A stretch of 64,000 bases of DNA from Xanthomonas melonis (GTDB lineage Bacteria; Pseudomonadota; Gammaproteobacteria; Xanthomonadales; Xanthomonadaceae): the NCBI RefSeq assembly GCF_020783655.1, contig NZ_JAJGQH010000010.1, forward strand, positions 124,001-188,000. The letters run 5' to 3'. Each line of letters begins with the position of its first letter. Position 1 is the stretch's first letter. Of the stretch, positions 57,475 through 64,000 are shown piece after piece. The position numbers were made by a program, and so were the translations under genes. The notes beneath the pieces were generated by a model, which searched no databases, was not told where the DNA came from, and saw nothing but the letters and a program-made list of their open reading frames with translations.

Positions 57475-57539
57475 TTCTTGTTGACACCGTAGAATCAAGA
57501 TGACCAGATGTCAGGTTTGCACGAAGACACGATTCCTAG

Positions 57540-58142
57540 TCAAATCTTTTGATAGTCACAGGTCAGATTTTCAAACTCGGGTAGATATCCTTGATGGTCA
57601 TAAGTGCCGCCGGCGTAGGTACATACACGCTCAAGACTGCGTCCCGAAAGCCGTACTGTGCCGTTCCATTTGTTCTCGCAACCCTGGTATGCCGGGATAG
57701 AGTAAGAACTGGGTGTTCCACCATTCACATGGAGCTTGCCGAAGCGTTCGCCCATGAGGATCACAGCTCTGCCCCTGAAGCCCGGCTTAGGCTGGCACTG
57801 CGTCGTTTCGCTTCGTTCGTGGCATGCGCTCCAGCTGGAGCCTTTGCTGCCGCTCAAGGAAAACGGACCCCAGCCAGCAGGGGCGGGCAGCTCGAAACTT
57901 GCACCAAGATCAAACGACTCCTCATGGCATTGGCCTGTTCCGGACGTCAGTGAAACTACAGTGCATTCCCCCCCATGGTCGTTGTAACACGAGGCCCATC
58001 GTGAAGGGTCGAGGAATTCTGATTTTTGATTCTTGCCCAACCATCCTTGAAAAGACGTGTTCAGTTGTGCTGCATCGGCAACGCCGACGGTCGCGGCTGC
58101 TGCAAGAAAGAACGGCGCAATTTTATTCTTCAAGAAATTCAT
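57540..58142 (-). CDS. Orphan secreted Cys-rich protein
   Basis: 200 residues. A clear Sec signal peptide (MNFLKNKIAPFFLAAAATVGVADA) precedes a ~175-residue mature domain with about eight cysteines, placed in spaced pairs that suggest disulfides, and many Gly, Ser and aromatic residues. I do not recognise the family. Lower GC and different codon use from the neighbouring glycosidases suggest foreign origin. It lies between an IS element and another orphan gene, both typical of a variable patch. It could be a secreted inhibitor or effector-like protein, but that is speculation. Confidence 0.65.
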   Translation of the reverse strand: MNFLKNKIAPFFLAAAATVGVADAAQLNTSFQGWLGKNQKSEFLDPSRWASCYNDHGGECTVVSLTSGTGQCHEESFDLGASFELPAPAGWGPFSLSGSKGSSWSACHERSETTQCQPKPGFRGRAVILMGERFGKLHVNGGTPSSYSIPAYQGCENKWNGTVRLSGRSLERVCTYAGGTYDHQGYLPEFENLTCDYQKI

Positions 58143-58438
58143 TTTGAACCCTCGGGGTGGTAAAGGTTGCTGGATGGGTGGTGCGGAGGATGAAGCGTGA
58201 CAAGCGGAAAATTGATTAAATATGAAGAATGGTCTTTCTATGGATTTTTGGGTGCTGCTGGACGTTGATGCAATTTCCGCGTTTCAAAATCGCTACGGCA
58301 CCGTCGTAGCCGATGAAGCAAGGTTGATGTGTCAGCATGGTCCCTGCTGCAGCAGTCCGGAAGTCGACGTTTCGCATGATTCATGCGTCGGATGTTTCAG
58401 TTTGCCCGCTCAACATCGGCTTCCGTAAAGGATCGATC
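58143..58438. other. Gap between the two orphan genes
   Basis: About 300 bases, relatively AT-rich. A plus-strand frame (58222-58428, 68 codons) is open but has no ribosome site or recognisable sequence. I call no gene. Confidence 0.35.
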
Positions 58439-59461
58439 TTAGCTATGTCCGGACGGGATAACCTGTCTGAATCTATCGCGTTCTTCGGTTGTTGCCGACG
58501 CTCGCGCGACTGCGCTTGCAAGCGTGGCGCGAAGCGGCGGGGTCAACTCGACGTCGCCGCTATTGATGGAATCTAGCGTTTGCATGACCAATGAACTGTT
58601 TGCATCGCGCCTGATAAATTCGACTGCTGCATCAGCGGCGCTTTCGGGTGAAGAAAGTCTGTAGATCTTCTGAGCCGCCAAGCCACGAACGACCTCTTCG
58701 GCTTGGCTGGATACAACCGAGTTCAGTTGAGAGATTGCATTGGTCCTTAACTTTCCGGCATCTGCAGAATCATCCTTTTCTATCGTTCCAATGAAGTTTA
58801 GCGCGGCAACTGCGGTGCGAGTGTCCATGCTTTGGTCGCTGAGGCTCGACAGGGCATTTGCGAGAACATTTCGTGAGGCTTGTCCGGGAAGGTTCGAATA
58901 CGTTTCATACATGTGCGAGTACAGACTCTTATCTTTACTGTTCCATATCCTGTTTGCCTCGTCGAGCAGGATGGACCTTCCTTCCGGGCTGATTGCAAGC
59001 ATGTTTCGCATCACATCGCGATCCATTTGATTGTTGGCAGGCATCTGGCCGTAGAAATCAGCAACAGCCCTCTTTGTGTTCGGGTCGGCATCGATGGCGA
59101 TGGCCAGCCTTTGTGCGAAGACATCGCGTTCTGCGCGGGACATTGGCGGGTCGGCGTAGAAGCGTGCGTAAAAGGATTTCAGGTGGTATTGAACCTCCGA
59201 GGCGGCAAAGGGCTTGTCGCCTTGCGGTGCTATGAAGTCGCTGTCATCCCAAGGTAGGCGATGATCGCTCGGTTGGTTCGCGGACCGTTGGCTGGTCGGC
59301 CTCGTCGAGTTGGCGATGCTCGCGTCTCTTTCGCTCCTGACTGGTGAGTGGGCATTCACCGAAGCGGCGGGTTGATAGAAGTACAGGGCTGCGCTGAAAA
59401 GTAAGCCTCCGCCAATGAGGATTGGGATGTACTTTTGTGTTCTTGGGTTATGGTCATTCAT
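58439..59461 (-). CDS. Orphan membrane-anchored protein with helical periplasmic domain
   Basis: 340 residues from the ATG at 59461; a GTG at 59542 would add 27 residues without a clear benefit. A single TM helix (YIPILIGGGLLFSAALYFY, residues ~11-30) anchors the protein, followed by a polar Ser/Arg/Pro-rich linker and a ~250-residue helical domain with no transmembrane segments (SFYARFYADPPMSRAERDVFAQRLA onwards). The C-terminal half looks like repeated helical pairs (NVLANALSSLSDQSMDTRTAV, LATSAVARASATTEER-like spacing). No family recognised. Base composition is lower in GC than in the core genes, consistent with acquisition. Confidence 0.7.
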   Translation of the reverse strand: MNDHNPRTQKYIPILIGGGLLFSAALYFYQPAASVNAHSPVRSERDASIANSTRPTSQRSANQPSDHRLPWDDSDFIAPQGDKPFAASEVQYHLKSFYARFYADPPMSRAERDVFAQRLAIAIDADPNTKRAVADFYGQMPANNQMDRDVMRNMLAISPEGRSILLDEANRIWNSKDKSLYSHMYETYSNLPGQASRNVLANALSSLSDQSMDTRTAVAALNFIGTIEKDDSADAGKLRTNAISQLNSVVSSQAEEVVRGLAAQKIYRLSSPESAADAAVEFIRRDANSSLVMQTLDSINSGDVELTPPLRATLASAVARASATTEERDRFRQVIPSGHS

Positions 59462-60103
59462 CGGCTGAATAAGTCCAGATGGTTTGGCTGATCCGTGTGC
59501 CGGCAGGTCATGTGGAATTTCTGTCGAGGATCCTCGGTGCACGGCACCTGTCCGGAATTGATATTCACGGGTGCAATCAATAATCTACATTTTATCTGGA
59601 AGTTTTGACGCGGTAAAATTCACAATGGAAGATTCGGGCGTGGCTGCGATCTTGGAGTCTTCGAGTGAAGGATTTGCATATATGTTTGGAGGATGTGGTT
59701 CTGACGTCCTCATGCGCATGTTGCTTGCTTTCTCTGAAGTCTCCACTGTGTTCGCGTAGGGTACGCACAATGAAGTCAATATAAATGTCGTCGTGTGACA
59801 TGCGTTGAGAAAGAATGCGAAATGCCGTGTGTGTGACATTAAATAATTTTTGTAGTTGAATTATTTTCGATGGGGGAGTGGTTCGCTTAATAGTCTTAAT
59901 CTCGAATCGATTGGATGTCCGTGTATGGACGGATTTATTGTTGAATGCGAAGTTGGTGATCCCTTCGCGATGGATTGGGTGGCTATTAGGCTTGGTTCGG
60001 AGGTCGTCATGAAGAAATCTGGCCAGGCCACCCCCATAGCCGGGATTCGTGCTGGCATTGCCTGCTTTACCGGCACGGCATCAACACATGCGTAACTGAA
60101 GCC
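59462..60103. other. AT-rich non-coding patch
   Basis: About 640 bases of unusually AT-rich sequence for this genome (for example ATTAAATAATTTTTGTAGTTG near 59840). Short open frames exist on both strands (59571-59759, 59585-59839, 59856-60095) but none has a ribosome site or recognisable product, and they overlap. I regard it as decayed or foreign DNA, possibly with the promoter of the orphan membrane protein on the minus strand. Confidence 0.4.
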
Positions 60104-60345
60104 AGGACTGGATGCAGACAGTTGCCGAAGCGCTCACCGGTCTGCCGTCCGCACGCGGCGCACAACCCATGCTGTGAGAGCCGTGCCTGGTCTCTTGTCC
60201 TGATTAATCACACGGAAGGAGGTCCGAGATGAAACGGCGTCCCAGCGGATCGCGGTGACGGCACAGCACAAGATGACGGCCTAGGTAGAGCGTTCGATAC
60301 GCTCGAACGGCTCCAGGCCTGGAAGAGAAATTCCGCTTGCGGCAC
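60104..60345 (+). pseudogene. Decayed copy of the 53758-54051 small gene
   Basis: The block GACTGGATGCAG and the next ~60 bases align with the intact gene's DWMQAVTDALSDLL region. GGCGTCCCAGCGGATCGC matches its SSQRIA segment (GTCGTCCCAACGGATTGC). CAGGCCTGG-AAGAGAAATTCCGC matches its QAWEEKFR segment. Between them are stops (a TGA after the first block, another in the middle) and indels, so no protein can be made. It lies before the GH2 gene, while the intact copy precedes the GH29 gene. Confidence 0.75.
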
Positions 60346-60676
60346 ATCTGCACGTAGCGCATCGATTGCGGTCCATCGACGGCAGGCATGCTGCAGATTC
60401 GAACCTGCAATCCGTGCCGCAGCGATGTCCGAAAGCTACCGCGCAGGGGTGCACGCATGCAGTGCCGCTGCACGGTCACGTTGCGCCAACATCATTGATG
60501 CCACATCGGCGCGTGCCAGCCGTCTGCGGCCATGCGCGACGCATTGCGTCTTGCCAACGCGATGCCGAACAGGCGGCAGATGCCATTACCGGCGATCGCA
60601 GCAATCGGTGGACGCGACGCCCGCCTGGTTGCCCAGGTGCCGATGGCGAGCCCCCTCCACCATCGGCACTCCTGCT
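60346..60676. other. Gap between pseudogene remnant and beta-galactosidase
   Basis: About 330 bases with open frames on both strands but no recognisable gene. The base composition returns to the genome's normal high GC content. No obvious terminator hairpin for the beta-galactosidase gene was found. Confidence 0.35.
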
Positions 60677-63244
60677 TCAGGCCACCGCCGCCCGTCGTGC
60701 GGATGCGCTGCTCTTCAGACGCAGAGTCGCCGGGGTCAGGCCTGGTGCGGTGGTCGTCAGCAGGATCTGACCGCTGTTGCGCGTGGTCTGCAAAAGCGCC
60801 GCACACAGTCCGTTGAACGCCTTGCGCTGCGGCGCCTTGTCGTCCTCGTGACTGGTGGGATCGCCGTTGCCCACACCGATCAGCTTGCCGGGGCCACGCA
60901 GCTCGAAGCGCACCAGGTTGTTGGCGGTCGGCACCATGCGCCCTTGTGCATCGACGATTTCCACCTTGACCACGGCCACGTCTTCGGCATCGGCACGCAA
61001 GGCATTGCGATCGCAACTCAGGCGGATGGCGGCCGGCTTGCCTGCGGTTTCGCGGCGCTCGCTCAGCACCAACTTGCCGCCGCGATAGCCGCGCGCCTCG
61101 ATCGCGCCGGGCGCATAGGCCACGCGCCATTCCACATGGCCGTAGGCCGGCACCTGCTGCAGGCCCTGGCTGACGCCGTTGACCAGCAGTTCCACTGCCT
61201 CGAGGTTGCTATGGCACCAGACCGCGACGTGGCCATTGTCGTCCGGCTGCAGCAGACCCTCCCAGTTCCAGTGCGGGAACAGGTGCAGCACCGGTTCGCT
61301 GGTCCACTGCGCGCGGTAGTACCAGTAGTTGTCCTTGGGAAATCCGCAGCTGTCCAGCACGCCGAATTGCGATGCCACATTCGGCCAGCGGTTGTAGGGG
61401 GTGGGTTCGCCACGGTAGTCGAACCCTGTCCAGATGAAACCGCCGGCGATGTACGGGCGTTGCGCGACATAGCTCCACCAGGCTTCGGCGGTGCTCGCCC
61501 ACCAGGGATGATCCAGGTCGTAGGCGCGCGTATAGCCGCGGGCGTCGTCGCGGACGTAGTTGCCGCGCACCGACACCGTGCTGGCGGTCTCGCTGCCGTA
61601 GATCGGAATGTCCGGGTAGCGCGCGTGGAAGCCATCCATCTGGCTGGTGCGGTAGTTGAAGCCGACCACATCCACCACCTGGCCGACGCCATCGCCGAAG
61701 CCCTTGTCCATGGCGAAGGTGGTGGGGCGGGTGGGGTCGAGCTGACGAACGCGCTGCTGCATGCGCGAGACGATGCGTGCGCCGCGCTCGGTGACCTGCT
61801 GCGGCTCCTCGTTGCCGAGCGACCACAGGATCACGCTGGGATGATTGCGGCCACGCCGCACCATGGTTTCCAGTTCGCCCATGGCCTCCGGATCGGTGGA
61901 CATGCGCCGGGTCTCTTCGATGACGAACATGCCCAACCGGTCGCACAGGGCCAGCAGTTCGGGCGTGGCCGGATTGTGCGAGCTGCGATACGCGTTGCAG
62001 CCCATCGACTTGAGCTGACGCAGGCGCCATTCGTGCAGCGCGTCCGGGATGGCGGTGCCGACGCCGGCATGATCCTGGTGGTTGTTGGTGCCGTGCAGCT
62101 TGAGCGGCGACCCGTTCAACAGGAATCCGCGCTGCGCGTCGAAGGCGATGCTGCGCACGCCGAACGGGCTGACCACCGCATCGGTGGCGTGGCCGTCGCT
62201 GTGGATGCTGGTCGTGGCGCTGTAGAGCTGCGGGGTATCGATCGACCACAGCTTGGCCTGCCCCAGTGGCAGGGTCTGTTCGATCTGCTGCAGCTGTCCT
62301 GGTGCCAGCGTGATCGGTGTGCTTGCCGACTGCGCGACCACGCGGCCATCGGGCGCGGTGATGCGCGTCTGCACCACGCACTGGCGCGGCGCGGTGCCGT
62401 CGTTGCGCACTTCGGTGGAGACCTGCGCGGTCGCGTTGCCGGACTCGATGATGCTGCGCACGACTACGCCGTGCTGTGGCACATGCAGCGGGTCGGTCTT
62501 CTGCAACCACAGGTGGCGGTAGATGCCGGCGCCTTCGTAGAACCAGCCTTCGCCCAGGGTGGCATCCACGCGCACGGCGATGAGGTTGGGCTTGCCATAG
62601 TCGAGTACTTCGCTGAGATCGACCTCGAAGCCGCAATACCCGCTGGCATTGCGGCCGACCACATGCCCATTGCAGAACACGATGCAATCGCGGAACACGC
62701 CATCGAATACCAGGCAGATGCGCTTGCCCAGATCACTGGCCGGAATCTGCAGCGTGCGCCGGTACCAGCCCACGCTGTTTTCCGGAAAACTGGTTCCCAG
62801 CGCCTTGTAGCCGTGCGAGGCCGCCGGGTCGTCCTCGGTCATCGTCGCCGAGATCGGCTCCGGCCGGAACGGCAGGCTGACCGCCCAATCGTGCGGCAGA
62901 TCCACCTGCTGCCAGGCGCTGTCGTCGAACTCCAGTTGCGCGGCGGTGGCGGTGTGCTGGCCAGCCTTGGCGAAGCTGCGCTGGAAAGTGCCGAAGTCGA
63001 AGTCGCGCGATGCGTCGCTGGCGTGGCCCAGATGGAAGCGCCAGCCGAAATCGAACAGCAGGCGTTCGCGCGGTGCCAGTGCGACATCACCCAGCGCGCC
63101 GGCCGCGGCGGTGTTGCCGGCGCTCGCCGCAGCGGCGCCGGCAATGGCCGGCGTCATGGCACCGACGGCGCCCACCGGCAGGGCGGCGCTCACGCCGCTG
63201 GCAAGCATGCCGCGCAAGAGTTCGCGGCGGTTGATGCCGGTCAT
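60677..63244 (-). CDS. Tat-exported GH2 beta-galactosidase
   Basis: 855 residues from the ATG at 63244. The N-terminus NRRELLRGMLASGVSAALPVG is a twin-arginine signal. Sugar-binding domain, Ig-like domains and the (beta/alpha)8 core follow in GH2 order: LPHDWAVSLPF, the ARNGSGxY-like NASGYCGFEVDL, CNAYRSSHNPATPELLALCD, the acid/base Glu in ILWSLGNEEPQQ and the nucleophile Glu in IPIYGSETAST. A C-terminal beta-sandwich (RFELRGPGKLIGVGNGDP) is typical of the plant-oriented subfamily. It probably trims galactose from oligosaccharides that the upstream GH53 enzyme releases; the start overlaps that gene's stop by ATGA. Confidence 0.95.
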   Translation of the reverse strand: MTGINRRELLRGMLASGVSAALPVGAVGAMTPAIAGAAAASAGNTAAAGALGDVALAPRERLLFDFGWRFHLGHASDASRDFDFGTFQRSFAKAGQHTATAAQLEFDDSAWQQVDLPHDWAVSLPFRPEPISATMTEDDPAASHGYKALGTSFPENSVGWYRRTLQIPASDLGKRICLVFDGVFRDCIVFCNGHVVGRNASGYCGFEVDLSEVLDYGKPNLIAVRVDATLGEGWFYEGAGIYRHLWLQKTDPLHVPQHGVVVRSIIESGNATAQVSTEVRNDGTAPRQCVVQTRITAPDGRVVAQSASTPITLAPGQLQQIEQTLPLGQAKLWSIDTPQLYSATTSIHSDGHATDAVVSPFGVRSIAFDAQRGFLLNGSPLKLHGTNNHQDHAGVGTAIPDALHEWRLRQLKSMGCNAYRSSHNPATPELLALCDRLGMFVIEETRRMSTDPEAMGELETMVRRGRNHPSVILWSLGNEEPQQVTERGARIVSRMQQRVRQLDPTRPTTFAMDKGFGDGVGQVVDVVGFNYRTSQMDGFHARYPDIPIYGSETASTVSVRGNYVRDDARGYTRAYDLDHPWWASTAEAWWSYVAQRPYIAGGFIWTGFDYRGEPTPYNRWPNVASQFGVLDSCGFPKDNYWYYRAQWTSEPVLHLFPHWNWEGLLQPDDNGHVAVWCHSNLEAVELLVNGVSQGLQQVPAYGHVEWRVAYAPGAIEARGYRGGKLVLSERRETAGKPAAIRLSCDRNALRADAEDVAVVKVEIVDAQGRMVPTANNLVRFELRGPGKLIGVGNGDPTSHEDDKAPQRKAFNGLCAALLQTTRNSGQILLTTTAPGLTPATLRLKSSASARRAAVA

Positions 63245-64000
63245 GGCTGGGTCTCCTTGTTGGGGTTGGCCGGCCTGTCCGATCGCGGCGCAGCGGGTGC
63301 CGGCCGGTACGATGCAGGCGCCCCGGTGTACGGGTGGCGCATGAAGTCGATCGCCGGCAGCACCTCGTTGCCATGCCGGAAATCGAAGAAGCTGGCGTTC
63401 TCCCACGACGAGCCGGTGCCCCAGCGCGTCTTGCAGCCGCTGCTGGTCCATGCCGGCTCCCAATACACGACGCCGGCGCCACCGGTGTCGATCACCAACT
63501 GGGTGAGGTCGATCATGTAGCGTGCCTGCCCCTGCGGGGTGGCGGGATAGCCGGCGATCAGCGAGTCTTCGCCGAGCAGGTTGGGCGAGGTGTCCCCGGA
63601 TTCCAGGGTCCAGGGATAGGCGGTTTCCACCACCACCACGTCGGCATCGTAACGCCCGCGCAGGCGCTTGATGGTCTTGCCCAGTTCTGCCATCGATTGG
63701 GTGGACCACTTGCGGTAGTAGCTGATGCCGATCAGGTCGAAGTCGGTGACGCCGGCCTTGGCGGCGGCAGCGAACCATGGCTCCACATTTTCCGGCTGGG
63801 CGATATGCAGCATCACCCGCGGTTTGATGGTTGCGCGCGCGCCGATGTCGCGCACCGCCTTGATGCCGGCGTTGAACAGTTTGGCATTGCGCTGCCAGTC
63901 GATCGGGCGTTTCTTGTCCCAGGGCTGGCTGGCCATCAGGTCGGAATTGCTTTCGTTGCCGACCTGCACCAGTTCCGGCATCAAGCCCGCGCGATCGAGC
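63241..64000 (-). CDS. GH53 endo-beta-1,4-galactanase, 5' end outside window
   Basis: The frame is open from the right edge of the window, so the N-terminus is missing; 252 codons are visible. Acid/base Glu in LVQVGNESNSDLM and nucleophile Glu in VVVVETAYPWTLE are the GH53 pair. ISYYRKWSTQSMAEL and VVYWEPAWTSSGCKTRWG are further family stretches; the C-terminus is a Pro/Ala-rich tail (PAPAAPRSDRPANPNKETQP). GH53 cleaves beta-1,4-galactan side chains of pectin. It is translationally coupled to the GH2 gene, so galactan is cut to oligomers and then to galactose by the two products of one operon. Confidence 0.94.
   Translation of the reverse strand, partial: LDRAGLMPELVQVGNESNSDLMASQPWDKKRPIDWQRNAKLFNAGIKAVRDIGARATIKPRVMLHIAQPENVEPWFAAAAKAGVTDFDLIGISYYRKWSTQSMAELGKTIKRLRGRYDADVVVVETAYPWTLESGDTSPNLLGEDSLIAGYPATPQGQARYMIDLTQLVIDTGGAGVVYWEPAWTSSGCKTRWGTGSSWENASFFDFRHGNEVLPAIDFMRHPYTGAPASYRPAPAAPRSDRPANPNKETQP

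Noticed and set aside
58222-58428. 68-codon plus-strand frame between the orphan genes
   Set aside because: No ribosome site, no recognisable sequence, and it crosses the probable promoter of the minus-strand gene.
59571-60095. Several short frames in the AT-rich patch
   Set aside because: They overlap each other on both strands and look like random open frames in decayed DNA.
60425-63520. Plus-strand 1031-codon open frame opposite the beta-galactosidase
   Set aside because: It is the complement of well-supported GH2/GH53 genes, has no family sequence and begins without a ribosome site.

Overview
The window is GC-rich chromosomal DNA that looks like Xanthomonas or a very close relative. Evidence for this is the dense set of TonB-dependent and secreted plant-polysaccharide functions (GH43, GH16, GH29, GH2, GH53), the rpsP-rimM-trmD-rplS order, an IS1595-type element, and several families of short palindromic intergenic repeats. 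No rRNA, tRNA, CRISPR array or prophage was seen.

Layout. 0-4 kb: the 3' part of an HSP90-family chaperone gene followed by a large TPR protein. 4-5.1 kb: an Old Yellow Enzyme reductase. 5.7-11.1 kb: a tightly overlapping stressosome-type operon (RsbR, RsbS, RsbT, an RsbX-like phosphatase fused to an ATPase domain, a histidine kinase and a hybrid kinase). 11.4-15.7 kb: a divergent GH43 glycosidase / TonB-dependent receptor pair. 15.8-16.8 kb: thioredoxin 2 and a DUF1428 protein. 17-24.4 kb: a second signalling block, with a receiver-kinase, stand-alone CheB and CheR, a 1055-residue triple-receiver hybrid kinase and a divergent PAS kinase/receiver pair. 24.5-27.4 kb: a GH16 glucanase and an aldose 1-epimerase. 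27.5-37 kb: core housekeeping (CcsA-like protein, Ffh, S16-RimM-TrmD-L19, a MATE pump, Hsp15) with a 98-bp tandem repeat array. 37-43.8 kb: KatG, a DUF937 protein, an NTF2-like protein with a Zur-like operator, and MutS.

44.7-51.1 kb holds the most interesting accessory locus. It is a six-gene, translationally coupled operon: VOC metalloenzyme, tryptophan 2,3-dioxygenase homologue, FAD monooxygenase, class V PLP enzyme, an SDR whose catalytic Tyr is replaced by Asp, and a class I aminotransferase. I infer an uncharacterised tryptophan/kynurenine-derived pathway.

51.2-64 kb: a chemoreceptor ending in a CheR-type tail, a Tat-exported GH29 fucosidase, a decayed IS1595 insertion with perfect 8-bp target duplications, an AT-richer patch with two orphan exported or membrane proteins and a decayed copy of a small gene seen intact at 53.8 kb, and then a GH53 galactanase / GH2 beta-galactosidase pair that runs off the right edge. 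The two signalling blocks and the sugar loci fit a plant-associated bacterium that senses stress and feeds on cell-wall galactans, arabinans/xylans and fucosylated glycans.
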